Positions 50,957 through 58,373 of a stretch of DNA of 64,000 nucleotides are shown piece by piece (position 1 is the first letter of the stretch; the number at the start of each line of letters is the position of its first letter). The notes beneath the pieces were generated by a model, which was not told the DNA's origin, did no database searches, and saw only the letters and a program-made list of their open reading frames with translations. Origin of the DNA: a virus. The stretch covers positions 1 to 64,000 of IMG/VR virus record IMGVR_UViG_3300044911_002208. One strand, given 5' to 3'. A program made the position numbers and the translations under genes.

Positions 50957-51660
50957 TATTTTTTGTCTCTCCAAAGTACATAGTTCCAGTTATTTTTATT
51001 GATGGGAAGATTATGCCTTTTTTGTGCATTAAACCCAATAAGGCATTCTGGATTAATTTCCGCACCCATTTCACATATTTTAACAAAATTGTCAAATACG
51101 TCAAGATATTTATCCATCAATTCAGATGATCCAAATGCAAAATGATCGTTAATACCATGATCAACATGTGCCCACTCATTGAGTATATTCACGGTATTTA
51201 AATCATAATTTGAAATAGGACCGATAGAAGTATTAAAATATTCATCAGTTCTTAGACGAATAACACAATCATATTTGAAGTTATTTTCTTCCTCATATTT
51301 TTTCTTGAGGTTATTTGCTTCACTCAAACTATAAAACATTGAGATGATGTTATTAACTGGGTGAGGAAATCTAGGATCTGGATGAATATCTTCTGCTTCA
51401 AATTCTTTTGGTTCTTCAAAGACAAGTCCTTTAGGTTGCCATTTATCAATCATGAACTCTTTAAGATCTGCTTCCCAACGTCCACGATCTTTATATTGAT
51501 CCCAAAAATAAGTTCCAACCCATGCTTCATCATACCAAATATGAGCAAACACATCAATCTCACAATCGGGATTTGCATCCCAAAAAGTCTGACGATGATT
51601 CTCATAACATTCTTTCAGGTGCCTTGGTTGACCTGAATATAACAGTGCAATTTTAGACAT
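50956..51660 (-). CDS. GQPR-type putative glycosyltransferase (copy 2)
   Basis: 234 residues. LLYSGQPRHLKECYENHR, IDVFAHIWYDEAWVG, IISMFYSLSEANNLKKKY, DCVIRLRTDEYFNTS and a C-terminal NNWNYVLWRDKK. Paralogous to 48855-49580; the two flank the fused HAD/nucleotidyltransferase. Overlaps the GT6 gene by 8 bases. Confidence 0.6.
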   Translation of the reverse strand: MSKIALLYSGQPRHLKECYENHRQTFWDANPDCEIDVFAHIWYDEAWVGTYFWDQYKDRGRWEADLKEFMIDKWQPKGLVFEEPKEFEAEDIHPDPRFPHPVNNIISMFYSLSEANNLKKKYEEENNFKYDCVIRLRTDEYFNTSIGPISNYDLNTVNILNEWAHVDHGINDHFAFGSSELMDKYLDVFDNFVKICEMGAEINPECLIGFNAQKRHNLPINKNNWNYVLWRDKK

Positions 51661-52372
51661 GATATTTACTATTATCTTTTGCTAGATGGACAATTTTTGG
51701 TTCAAAGGTACATGCTTTAGCAAATACCTCAGGATAAGCAAGACTCGGTGATGCAACAAATACCTCATCACGATGTTCGATATAAAATTTATTTAAATGA
51801 CTTTCATCGTGCCAAGTAGCAATAATATTATTTTTCTCATCTTCTGTTGTTTTACAATCAAGTTCTTGAATCATATCAAAAACATGTGGGAGTTTACCAC
51901 CCCATAAACATCCCTGAAAATAAACTGATAGATCATCAGATTCGGAAACACATGCATTAGACAAAGGAGTAACATCAAATGCTCCAGGGAGTTCATCATG
52001 TGGGGGCATATTCAAATAATGACATGGATGATGGACTCCAATATATTTTTTAGATTCATCAAATAAATCTTCTGGATTAACAGTATCCACGACTCGCATA
52101 TCAGCATCTAAAAATAGCAACCAATCACAATCTTGAATATCTTTAAAACACTTCTGAATCATTTTAAAACGATACAGTGTAATATAAGGCCATTCTAAAT
52201 GTTCTTGATGATATACGATAGCATTATCTGGCGATTCAGGAACCTCACCGTCTGTGAAAATTATATACTTTTTTTCAACATCTGGTAGTAAAAACTCTTC
52301 ACAACTTTGATACCAAGAAGGAAGAAAATTTAAATATTTTTCAGTTCCAATAAAAATAACAGCGACTTTCAT
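51653..52372 (-). CDS. Glycosyltransferase family 6 (ABO-type alpha-1,3-Gal/GalNAc transferase)
   Basis: 239 residues from the ATG at 52372 (TGATG overlap with the fucosyltransferase). VAVIFIGTEKYLNFLPSWYQS, ITLYRFKMIQ, LFLDADMRVVDTV (DxD metal site), VHHPCHY, FQGCLWGG and TWHDESHLNKFYIEH match the GT6 signature set. From memory, many bacterial GT6 enzymes replace DxD with NxN, while a GT6 gene has been described in cyanophage P-SSM2; here DAD is kept. GT6 usually acts on Fuc-alpha1,2-Gal, and a fucosyltransferase gene is next to it. Confidence 0.9.
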   Translation of the reverse strand: MKVAVIFIGTEKYLNFLPSWYQSCEEFLLPDVEKKYIIFTDGEVPESPDNAIVYHQEHLEWPYITLYRFKMIQKCFKDIQDCDWLLFLDADMRVVDTVNPEDLFDESKKYIGVHHPCHYLNMPPHDELPGAFDVTPLSNACVSESDDLSVYFQGCLWGGKLPHVFDMIQELDCKTTEDEKNNIIATWHDESHLNKFYIEHRDEVFVASPSLAYPEVFAKACTFEPKIVHLAKDNSKYHV

Positions 52373-53169
52373 CAAATTACAATCCAATCGGTACAATAAA
52401 GATCTTTAGTATCTAGGTGTTGATTATCAGGACCAAACCATTTTTTAGGTGCAATAACTTTTTTACTTTTTGCCAACCATGCTCCCCACCACGAGAATGA
52501 GGAATTTGCAATAATATGCTCTTTACATAAAGACATTAAGCAAAGATCAGTATAATTACTATTATTTTCAGATACCAAAAATCTATCATCTTCAAATAAC
52601 TTTTGTTCTTTACACCACTTTGGATCATCAGAAAAAATAATTACATTCCTATCTTTATCAAAATTATCTAATGCATTTTCATAATAATCAAGATTTAAAT
52701 TATTGTGATTATGACTCAAGGTGAGATAATCAGTTCTCCTAACATGAAGAGAAATTGGTTCATCAATAGTCTCTATCATTTCTTTTGCAGGATTAAAGAT
52801 ATGATCATGAAATTCAAAATCTTCTCTGATCTCATTTTCAATATCTTTAAAATATTTTTCAGATTGTAAATATCCCTGAATGTTTACCCATTTAGGGCAA
52901 TTTTCATATAATTCTTCATTAAAGGTAAAATCTTCTTCTACAATAGTAGGCCTCCTACCATCCAAATATTGAATATTCAATAACATTACATTATGAAGTT
53001 TGAAAGGTAAAAATAGTTGATGATCTTCCCATTCATTATTATTTGTAGATGGTGGAAGACAATAATTATAATTATTTTTTCTTGCAATTCCTTTTAATGA
53101 TGCAAGTTGGAACATTTGATTTCCAAGTCTACCCAGTTTTCCTAAAGAGTTAAATCCAATCATTGACAT
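52372..53169 (-). CDS. Alpha-1,2-fucosyltransferase, family GT11
   Basis: 265 residues. GRLGNQMFQLASLKGIA near residue 13, the donor motif SLHVRRTDYLT near residue 140, and NSSFSWWGAWLA near residue 220 define GT11, which adds fucose alpha-1,2 to galactose using GDP-fucose. The gmd and fcl genes that make GDP-fucose are just upstream. Family call is firm; the acceptor glycan is inferred. Confidence 0.92.
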   Translation of the reverse strand: MSMIGFNSLGKLGRLGNQMFQLASLKGIARKNNYNYCLPPSTNNNEWEDHQLFLPFKLHNVMLLNIQYLDGRRPTIVEEDFTFNEELYENCPKWVNIQGYLQSEKYFKDIENEIREDFEFHDHIFNPAKEMIETIDEPISLHVRRTDYLTLSHNHNNLNLDYYENALDNFDKDRNVIIFSDDPKWCKEQKLFEDDRFLVSENNSNYTDLCLMSLCKEHIIANSSFSWWGAWLAKSKKVIAPKKWFGPDNQHLDTKDLYCTDWIVI

Positions 53170-54089
53170 TTGTTTTTAAACCACTCGTATGTTTCATATA
53201 ATCCTTGTCTAATTCCAATTTTAGTATCCCATCCAAGTGATTTTATTTTATCAACATTCATCACTTTTCTTGGAGTTCCATTTGGTTTAGATATATCCCA
53301 TCTAATTTCGCCATTATATTCTAAAACATTACAAATTAATTCTGTTAGTTGTTTAATTGTAATATCTTTACCACTACCAACATTAATAATTTCGGGACTA
53401 TTATATTTAATCATGCAAGTATAACATGCTTCTGCAAAATCATCAATAAACAAAAATTCTCTCAATGCAGATCCATCACCCCAGCATTCTATAAAAGGAT
53501 CATTATTAATTTTTGCTTGATGAACCCTACCCATTATACCTGGAATAACATGACTTGTTTCTGGATTAAAATTGTCATTAGGACCATACAAATTAGTAGG
53601 CATTAAAGAAATTGCATTAAATCCATATTGTTGACGATATGCTTGACACATTTTAATTCCCGCAATTTTTGCAATTGCATAGGCATCATTTGTAGGTTCT
53701 AACGGACCAGTAAGAAGTTGATCTTCAGTAATAGGGATAACTGGATGCTTGGGATATATGCACGATGATCCCAAAAAGACTAATTTTTTTACCCCACATC
53801 GGTAAGAAAAATCAATTACATTTGCTTGAATTAAAAGATTATCTCGGATAAAATCTGCTGGATAATCTCTATTAGCAACAATTCCTCCAACCTTTGCAGC
53901 GGCAAGAAATACGTATTCTGGTTTATTGTCAATAAAAAATAAATTAACTTGAGATTGATCAGTAAGATCTAAATTTTTTTTATCAGCAGTAATAATATTA
54001 CTGTATCCTTTTAATTTTAAATTTCTTACAATTGCAGATCCAACTAATCCATTATGACCTGCAACAAAGATTTTAGAATTACTGTCCAT
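53160..54089 (-). CDS. fcl: GDP-L-fucose synthase
   Basis: 309 residues from the ATG at 54089. [16 protein letters not shown] (Rossmann), [20 protein letters not shown], and the catalytic [20 protein letters not shown] match GDP-4-keto-6-deoxymannose epimerase/reductase. Second step from GDP-mannose to GDP-fucose. Overlaps gmd by 11 bases and the fucosyltransferase by 10. Confidence 0.95.
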   Translation of the reverse strand: MDSNSKIFVAGHNGLVGSAIVRNLKLKGYSNIITADKKNLDLTDQSQVNLFFIDNKPEYVFLAAAKVGGIVANRDYPADFIRDNLLIQANVIDFSYRCGVKKLVFLGSSCIYPKHPVIPITEDQLLTGPLEPTNDAYAIAKIAGIKMCQAYRQQYGFNAISLMPTNLYGPNDNFNPETSHVIPGIMGRVHQAKINNDPFIECWGDGSALREFLFIDDFAEACYTCMIKYNSPEIINVGSGKDITIKQLTELICNVLEYNGEIRWDISKPNGTPRKVMNVDKIKSLGWDTKIGIRQGLYETYEWFKNKCQ

Positions 54090-55080
54090 AAACACACATG
54101 TCCTCTACTAATTGTTCAAATGTAATTTTTGGTTCCCATCCCAACTTTTGTTTTGCTTTTGTTGGATCTCCCAATAAAGATTCAACTTCAGCAGGTCGGA
54201 AATATTTTGGATCGACTTTAACTATTACTTTTTTAGTAAGTTTATCGATACCAACTTCGTTTAGACCTTCACCTTCCCAAGCAATTTTCATCCCAAAATA
54301 AGGTGCTGCGGTTTCAACAAATGCTTTAACCGAATACTGTTCTCCAGTAGCAATCACATAATCATCAGGTTCATCTTGTTGAAGCATTAACCACATTGCT
54401 TCAACAAAATCTTTTGCATGTCCCCAATCACGTTTTGCATTCAAATTTCCGAGATATAATACGTCCTGTTCCCCAGTTGAAATGCGTGATAATCCGCGAG
54501 TGATTTTTCTTGTGACAAAAGTTTCTCCTCTGCGAGGGGATTCATGATTGAAAAGAATTCCAGAACTTGCGTGTAATCCATACGATTCTCTGTAGTTTTT
54601 AATAATCCAGTATCCATAAAGTTTAGCGACTCCATAAGGTGAACGAGGATAAAAAGGGGTTGTTTCTTTTTGAGGTACTTCCTGAACAAGACCGTATAAT
54701 TCAGATGTTGATGCTTGATAAATTCTTGTTTTTTCTTCCATTCCAAGAATTCTCACTGCTTCAAGAACTCTAAGGGTTCCAAGACCATCAACCATTGCAG
54801 TATATTCTGGAAGTTCAAAAGATACTTTTACATGACTTTGAGCCCCCAGATTATAAATTTCATCTGGTTGAACTGTCTGAATAACTTTAACGATATTAGC
54901 ACTATCAGTTAAATCACCATAATGCAATTTAATTCTATCAAAAATATGATCAATTCTATGCGTGTTAATTAATGAACTTCTACGAACGATTCCATGAACT
55001 TCATATCCTTTAGATAGAAGTAGTTCTGCAAGATAAGACCCATCTTGTCCTGTTATTCCAGTAATAAGGGCTACTTTCAT
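54079..55080 (-). CDS. gmd: GDP-mannose 4,6-dehydratase
   Basis: 333 residues, full length. [49 protein letters not shown], the [11 protein letters not shown] catalytic pair and [18 protein letters not shown] are diagnostic of Gmd. Converts host GDP-mannose to GDP-4-keto-6-deoxymannose. A TATAAT lies about 20 bases before the ATG. First gene of the fucose group. Confidence 0.97.
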   Translation of the reverse strand: MKVALITGITGQDGSYLAELLLSKGYEVHGIVRRSSLINTHRIDHIFDRIKLHYGDLTDSANIVKVIQTVQPDEIYNLGAQSHVKVSFELPEYTAMVDGLGTLRVLEAVRILGMEEKTRIYQASTSELYGLVQEVPQKETTPFYPRSPYGVAKLYGYWIIKNYRESYGLHASSGILFNHESPRRGETFVTRKITRGLSRISTGEQDVLYLGNLNAKRDWGHAKDFVEAMWLMLQQDEPDDYVIATGEQYSVKAFVETAAPYFGMKIAWEGEGLNEVGIDKLTKKVIVKVDPKYFRPAEVESLLGDPTKAKQKLGWEPKITFEQLVEDMCVYGQ

Positions 55081-55125
55081 GTAACAAAATACAATACGAA
55101 TTATAATCTATCACTGGAATAAAAT

Positions 55126-55938
55126 TTAGTCAATAGGTCTTTTTAATGGATTTGTTTTTATAAATTTTTGTGGATTTTTGGGGCACATTCCACACACAGA
55201 TTCCGAACCTCTATTAAAAAATTCATATATTTCTTTTTCTGTAGAATTTGAAGATAATGGGATATATTTTAAATATGGATTCCATTTTGGTGACAGTTGA
55301 TCTTTATATTTTCTTTTTTTAAGTTGTAGATATGCAAGTGGTGAACATTTATATATTTCCCCAGCATATAGTTGAAAATTTTGTTGTCCCGAAGGGCATC
55401 TATTCCAACTCATTTGTGGATCATTATCTTCAAATGGAAGTATATTTTTACCATTACCATGATAAGTTTTTATCCAATGATTAGCAGAATCATTTAATAC
55501 TACATTAATACCATACAATTCAATCCATTCATTTATTTTAGATAAAGATTTTAAAAATACTTTTAGATATTCTTTATCATAAGAATGCATCGATATTGTC
55601 AGTACACAATTGGTATCATACAAAGCTTTTGGTAATTCTGGATGCCTATCAATTAAAACACCATTAGTAACTATCTCATAATATTGATCTTCTTGAATAT
55701 TCCACTCCTCTTTTGTCATGTAGATTATATCAATTAAATCTTTATGCAATAAAGGTTCTCCACCAAGTATTGATAATTCTTTGGGTTTTATTTTATCTTT
55801 CCAAAGAGAATACCATTCTTTTAGGTCATTAATTGATATATGTTCATTATACCCATCGTTAGTAAAATGTCCACACCCCTGACACATAAAATTACATGAA
55901 TGTGTTATGTGCCATTCTAAGTGAGATACTTCTACCAT
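55126..55938 (-). CDS. Radical SAM protein
   Basis: 270 residues. CNFMCQGCGH near residue 14 is the CxxxCxxC cluster motif, ELSILGGEPLLHKDL the SAM-binding GGE motif, and the C-terminal VCGMCP with the earlier RCPSGQQ and KCSPLAYL suggests an auxiliary cluster (SPASM/twitch type). Such enzymes modify peptides, nucleotides or sugars by radical chemistry. No precursor peptide gene is seen beside it. An AATAAATA box lies 19 bases upstream. Confidence 0.85.
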   Translation of the reverse strand: MVEVSHLEWHITHSCNFMCQGCGHFTNDGYNEHISINDLKEWYSLWKDKIKPKELSILGGEPLLHKDLIDIIYMTKEEWNIQEDQYYEIVTNGVLIDRHPELPKALYDTNCVLTISMHSYDKEYLKVFLKSLSKINEWIELYGINVVLNDSANHWIKTYHGNGKNILPFEDNDPQMSWNRCPSGQQNFQLYAGEIYKCSPLAYLQLKKRKYKDQLSPKWNPYLKYIPLSSNSTEKEIYEFFNRGSESVCGMCPKNPQKFIKTNPLKRPID

Positions 55939-55956
55939 GATAAGAATTAAAAAATG

Positions 55957-55964
55957 TATTTATT
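55957..55964 (-). promoter_or_regulatory. Late-type box AATAAATA
   Basis: Late-type box 19 bases before the radical SAM gene, close after the T run of the terminator at 55974-56000. Confidence 0.4.
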
Positions 55965-55973
55965 TTATAGCAT

Positions 55974-56000
55974 AAAAAAAGATGGGAGTTACCCATCTTA
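55974..56000 (-). terminator. Hairpin terminator
   Basis: AGATGGG/CCCATCT stem, loop TAACT, then TTTTTTT on the minus strand; ends the unit that holds the 71- and 77-residue genes and the structured tract. Confidence 0.85.
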
Positions 56001-56148
56001 GTAAATTCAGGCTCGCCACTTGCCCTTTGACTGGAGGCAAGAAACCAGGCGGGAGTTATCCCATCCGCACCACTTGCTTTTTAATGGAAAAGCAAGAAAC
56101 CAAAATGAGGGTCATTTGACTCCACCAGTACTGTTAACGCCCATCCGT
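55984..56148 (-). ncRNA. Structured repeat RNA candidate
   Basis: About 165 bases with two copies of a unit: GGGAGTTA(T)CCCATC followed by CCACTTGC...GCAAGAAACCA (copy A 55984-56047, copy B 56051-56102). The stems CTTGCC/GGCAAG and CTTGCTTTT/AAAAGCAAG keep pairing with different sequence, and further short hairpins (GTCA/TGAC, CGCC/GGCG) follow. The left-most hairpin is the terminator. It is co-transcribed with the small genes to its right. Function unknown. Confidence 0.5.
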
Positions 56149-56367
56149 GGCGAAAAGATGGATTAATCTAGTAATTTCAATAAAAGCATAAAATCCACAT
56201 ATTGTTACCGAATCCCACATTTTAAAATAAACAAATGAAGGAAGTAACAGAATTCCTGCAAAAAATTTAATAATTAATCCAATTTTTTCATCTCCCCACA
56301 AAAGAATATAATATCCAATTATGAGGAGTGCATTACCAAAATACCTAAGTATTGTTTTTTTATCCAT
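56134..56367 (-). CDS. Conserved small membrane protein
   Basis: 77 residues from the ATG at 56367. Three hydrophobic stretches (YFGNALLIIGYYILLWG, LIIKFFAGILLLPSFVYF and VTICGFYAFIEIT) suggest two or three membrane helices. The pattern LRYFGNALLIIGYYILLWGD recurs in cyanophages. Function unknown. Confidence 0.7.
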   Translation of the reverse strand: MDKKTILRYFGNALLIIGYYILLWGDEKIGLIIKFFAGILLLPSFVYFKMWDSVTICGFYAFIEITRLIHLFATDGR

Positions 56368-56410
56368 AAAGGGGTTGCTCCCGACCAGGGTTTTTAAAGT
56401 CTCTCCATGA

Positions 56411-56626
56411 CTATGCAACTTCTACAGTTTCAAGATCTTGATAGAGATATTCCATAAGCATTTCATAATCATCCAAAGGATCACCAGAGAACACTACACC
56501 TTCGCTTTCATAATACCTACGAACTTTTTTGTAAAGTTTCGGATTCTTTACATCGAGGTAAAAATCACCATTTGCGGCACCGCGAAGAGTTTGAATGTCT
56601 TTCTTGAATTTAGTTGTAAGAGTCAT
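56411..56626 (-). CDS. Small conserved protein
   Basis: 71 residues from MTLTTKFKKDIQTL; a longer upstream frame overlaps the tRNA-Met and is not used. GDFYLDVKNPKLYKKVRRYYES and DDYEMLMEYLYQDLETVEVA are alpha/beta with an acidic end. A consensus promoter lies 23 bases upstream. Function unknown. Confidence 0.65.
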   Translation of the reverse strand: MTLTTKFKKDIQTLRGAANGDFYLDVKNPKLYKKVRRYYESEGVVFSGDPLDDYEMLMEYLYQDLETVEVA

Positions 56627-56648
56627 TGTTTTGAATGTTGACCTTAGT

Positions 56649-56677
56649 ATTATAAAGGGTTGACTTGAAGAAGTCAA
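56649..56677 (-). promoter_or_regulatory. Sigma70 promoter
   Basis: TTGACT (56672-56677), 17 bases, TATAAT (56649-56654), for the 71-residue gene and the genes after it. Confidence 0.75.
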
Positions 56678-56702
56678 GATGGACAGTGTAGATTCTGTCC
56701 CA

Positions 56703-56775
56703 TGCTGGTTGCGAGGATCGAACTCGCCTCCCATCGATTATGAGTCGATTGCATTCGCCAGATTGCTAAACCAGC
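56703..56775 (-). tRNA. tRNA-Met(CAU)
   Basis: Acceptor GCTGGTT/AACCAGC, anticodon stem ATCGA/TCGAT with loop CTCATAA (anticodon CAU), T arm GCGAG-TTCGATC-CTCGC. No CCA is encoded. If the C34 is lysidinylated it would read AUA as tRNA-Ile; sequence alone does not decide. Confidence 0.9.
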
Positions 56776-56780
56776 ATTTG

Positions 56781-56801
56781 CTATTCGCAAATAGCGAATA
56801 G
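56781..56801. other. Perfect hairpin between tRNA genes
   Basis: CTATTCGC-AAATA-GCGAATAG, an 8-bp perfect stem exactly between tRNA-Met and tRNA-Ile; possibly an RNA-processing site. Confidence 0.6.
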
Positions 56802-56805
56802 TGAG

Positions 56806-56877
56806 TGGGAATACTGGGAGTTGAACCCAGACTAAGCCCTTATAAGGAGCCCGCTCTAACCATTAAGCTATACTCCC
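56806..56877 (-). tRNA. tRNA-Ile(UAU), first copy
   Basis: Acceptor GGGAGTA/TATTCCC, D arm GCTT/GAGC, anticodon stem GGCTC/GGGCT with loop CTTATAA (anticodon UAU), T arm CTGGG/CCCAG, discriminator A. Reads the AUA codon, which is rare in higher-GC hosts. Confidence 0.88.
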
Positions 56878-56881
56878 TTGG

Positions 56882-56953
56882 TAGGACTGCTGAGAATTGA
56901 ACTCAGTTCACACCGTTATAAGCAGTGGGCCTTAACCAATAGGCGACAGTCCC
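56882..56953 (-). tRNA. tRNA-Ile(UAU), second copy, different body
   Basis: Acceptor GGGACTG/CAGTCCT, anticodon stem CACTG/CGGTG with loop CTTATAA (anticodon UAU), T arm CTGAG-TTCAATT-CTCAG. Distinct sequence from the neighbouring tRNA with the same anticodon, so not a recent duplication. Isoacceptor identity should be confirmed by a covariance model. Confidence 0.75.
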
Positions 56954-56972
56954 TCGTGTTTCAACAAATCAA

Positions 56973-57001
56973 ATTTAACATGCATCGTTGTGGTTTGTCA
57001 A
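56973..57001 (-). promoter_or_regulatory. Sigma70 promoter for tRNA genes
   Basis: TTGACA (56996-57001), 17 bases, TTAAAT (56973-56978), before the tRNA-Ile/Ile/Met group and inside the end of the 42-residue frame. Confidence 0.55.
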
Positions 57002-57103
57002 GACCTCTATCAACTCTTTGATATCAGTCTCTGATGCATCTCTACTTGATTCATTAGTAAAATCTATGGTTTCAGTTTTAGAAATTTCTTGTTTCGATTC
57101 CAT
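56975..57103 (-). CDS. 42-residue small protein
   Basis: Begins MESKQEISKTETIDFTNESS; helical and acidic, ends NHNDAC. No ribosome site is obvious. The frame overlaps the tRNA promoter. A possible small early protein, low confidence. Confidence 0.35.
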   Translation of the reverse strand: MESKQEISKTETIDFTNESSRDASETDIKELIEVLTNHNDAC

Positions 57104-57160
57104 TTAATAAAAAATCATTAACTAAAATTTTAAATAGTAAAATTACATAGATTTTACTAA

Positions 57161-57234
57161 TCGGGGTGACAGGATTCGAACCTGCGACATCTCGCTCCCA
57201 AAGCGAGTGCTCTACCAAACTGAGCTACACCCCG
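57161..57234 (-). tRNA. tRNA-Pro(UGG)
   Basis: Acceptor CGGGGTG/CACCCCG, D arm GCTC/GAGC, anticodon stem CTCGC/GCGAG with loop TTTGGGA (UGG), T arm GCAGG-TTCGAAT-CCTGT, discriminator A. CCA not encoded. Confidence 0.93.
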
Positions 57235-57242
57235 TAATGAGA

Positions 57243-57359
57243 TTATTTATCTCGGTGTATAATCATTATACCCATAAAAGGAACAACTGTCAAGCCAAAA
57301 CCGCAAAAGAACAACCAAACTGGACTCGCTGCAAGAGTCTCTACAATATGAAAAATCAT
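57243..57359 (-). CDS. 38-residue membrane protein
   Basis: MIFHIVETLAASPVWLFFCG, then GFGLTVVPFMGIMIIHRDK: one membrane helix. The start at 57359 is chosen because GGAGAG lies 5 bases upstream (an ATG at 57371 lacks a site). The end of the gene contains the promoter for tRNA-Pro. Confidence 0.5.
   Translation of the reverse strand: MIFHIVETLAASPVWLFFCGFGLTVVPFMGIMIIHRDK
57265..57293 (-). promoter_or_regulatory. Perfect consensus sigma70 promoter for tRNA-Pro
   Basis: TTGACA (57288-57293), exactly 17 bases, TATAAT (57265-57270). The predicted RNA begins with hairpin GAGAT-aaata-ATCTC just before the tRNA. Confidence 0.85.
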
Positions 57360-57386
57360 CTTTCTCTCCATTTAAATTATCTTTAC

Positions 57387-57473
57387 TTACGCATATGCGT
57401 TTGTAAGTCCCCATCTGATGAATAAACCAATTAATGTAAAAATTATTATTGCAGATATAATTGTTTTATCCAT
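57387..57473 (-). CDS. 28-residue membrane protein
   Basis: MDKTIISAIIIFTLIGLFIR then WGLTNAYA: one hydrophobic helix. Overlaps the 51-residue gene by 8 bases. Resembles tiny membrane proteins found next to cyanophage tRNA clusters; function unknown. Confidence 0.5.
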   Translation of the reverse strand: MDKTIISAIIIFTLIGLFIRWGLTNAYA

Positions 57474-57621
57474 TATTAGTATCACCAAAAAACTTTGCTA
57501 AAGGGTCTCTTTTAGTTTTTACTATTTCACAGGCCCTACGATAAAACATGTTATTTGTATTACCAGAAGACTCAAAGGTTTCTTTAATCTTCACCCAATT
57601 TTGGTAAGTATGATCATCCAT
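57466..57621 (-). CDS. 51-residue small protein
   Basis: MDDHTYQNWVKIKETFESSG then NTNNMFYRRACEIVKTKRDP: helical, ending FFGDTNNG. The pattern (YQNWVKIKE...FYRRACEI) is one I associate with small cyanophage proteins of unknown function. A consensus promoter with a 5' hairpin lies just upstream. Confidence 0.6.
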   Translation of the reverse strand: MDDHTYQNWVKIKETFESSGNTNNMFYRRACEIVKTKRDPLAKFFGDTNNG

Positions 57622-57632
57622 TGGGGTTTATA

Positions 57633-57647
57633 AGTAGTTGTACTACT
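57633..57647. other. 5' hairpin of the small-gene transcript
   Basis: AGTAGT-tgt-ACTACT, a 6-bp perfect stem placed at the predicted RNA start of the promoter at 57650-57677. Confidence 0.5.
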
Positions 57648-57649
57648 AT

Positions 57650-57677
57650 ATAATAGTTTTTAATTTTTAAACGTCAA
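57650..57677 (-). promoter_or_regulatory. Sigma70 promoter for the 51-residue gene unit
   Basis: TTGACG (57672-57677), 16 bases, TATTAT (57650-57655). Confidence 0.65.
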
Positions 57678-57720
57678 TGTATTGTGTTCATTTTATAACA
57701 CAAATTAAAAAATTGTTAAA

Positions 57721-57807
57721 CGGAAGGAGGGGGAGTCGAACCCCCAAGGGCTTTAACACCTCAACTGTTTTCAAGACAGGTTCCGTCGCCAATCGGATTG
57801 CCCTTCC
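57721..57807 (-). tRNA. tRNA-Ser(UGA)
   Basis: Class II tRNA of 87 bases with a long variable arm. Acceptor GGAAGGG pairs with TCCTTCC-type end, loop CTTGAAA gives anticodon UGA, T arm GGGGG-TTCGACT-CCCCC, discriminator G. Confidence 0.9.
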
Positions 57808-57847
57808 AAGTTAATAAGAAAACTTTATTTTCTTATTTAGTTAAGAT

Positions 57848-58105
57848 TTAACGTATTTCAAAATCTAATTTGCGAACTTTTCTTTTTCTTCTAGATTCTT
57901 GATACTCAAGTTCTTCTGGAGAAAATAAACTTGTTTTTTTATGAGGTTTTTTATTATTTGAATTAATAATAATTACTTTAGTTAAATCAATGGCTGATAT
58001 GTTATCAGCACAGACAGTCATCATATTAGAACATCCACAACACTGAGTTTTAGATGGATGACTTGTCAACTCTTTGTTGCAATCTTTGCATCTCACTACT
58101 AACAT
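57848..58105 (-). CDS. Small zinc-ribbon-like protein
   Basis: 85 residues. CKDCNKEL and CCGCSNMMTVC give four or more Cys in a CxxC...CxxC arrangement, a likely zinc finger at residues 6-32. The rest is basic (KKPHKKTS, SRRKRKVRKL). Could bind nucleic acid or polymerase; no family named. The start overlaps the 58-residue frame. Confidence 0.65.
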   Translation of the reverse strand: MLVVRCKDCNKELTSHPSKTQCCGCSNMMTVCADNISAIDLTKVIIINSNNKKPHKKTSLFSPEELEYQESRRKRKVRKLDFEIR

Positions 58106-58226
58106 TTTCCATTAATCTCCTAATATCTGCTAATGATAATTTAATACTATCAAGTTCTTCATGGATATCTTGATGATGAAATCTTAAAGGTTTTTGAATT
58201 AATTTTTTGAATTTTTTATCTTTCAT
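58050..58226 (-). CDS. 58-residue coiled-coil-type small protein
   Basis: MKDKKFKKLIQKPLRFHHQD then IHEELDSIKLSLADIRRLME and a Gln-rich helix: a heptad-like coiled coil with a basic N-terminus. It overlaps the zinc-ribbon gene by 56 bases in another frame. Unknown function. Confidence 0.5.
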   Translation of the reverse strand: MKDKKFKKLIQKPLRFHHQDIHEELDSIKLSLADIRRLMENVSSEMQRLQQRVDKSSI

Positions 58227-58251
58227 AATTTATATATGTACTATTTGATAA

Positions 58252-58323
58252 TGGGCGATACTGGAATCGAACCAGTGACTTACCACTTGTAAGGAGGCCA
58301 CTCTACCGCTGAGTTAATCGCCC
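58252..58323 (-). tRNA. tRNA-Val(UAC)
   Basis: Acceptor GGGCGAT/ATCGCCC, D arm ACTC/GAGT, anticodon loop CTTACAA (UAC) with one mismatch in the anticodon stem, T arm ACTGG-TTCGATT-CCAGT, discriminator A. Confidence 0.85.
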
Positions 58324-58332
58324 GATGATTTT

Positions 58333-58361
58333 ATTTTAACAGAGACAAATTATTTTGTCAA
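58333..58361 (-). promoter_or_regulatory. Sigma70 promoter for tRNA-Val
   Basis: TTGACA (58356-58361), 17 bases, TAAAAT (58333-58338), just before tRNA-Val. Confidence 0.75.
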
Positions 58362-58373
58362 CTATTTATTGGT

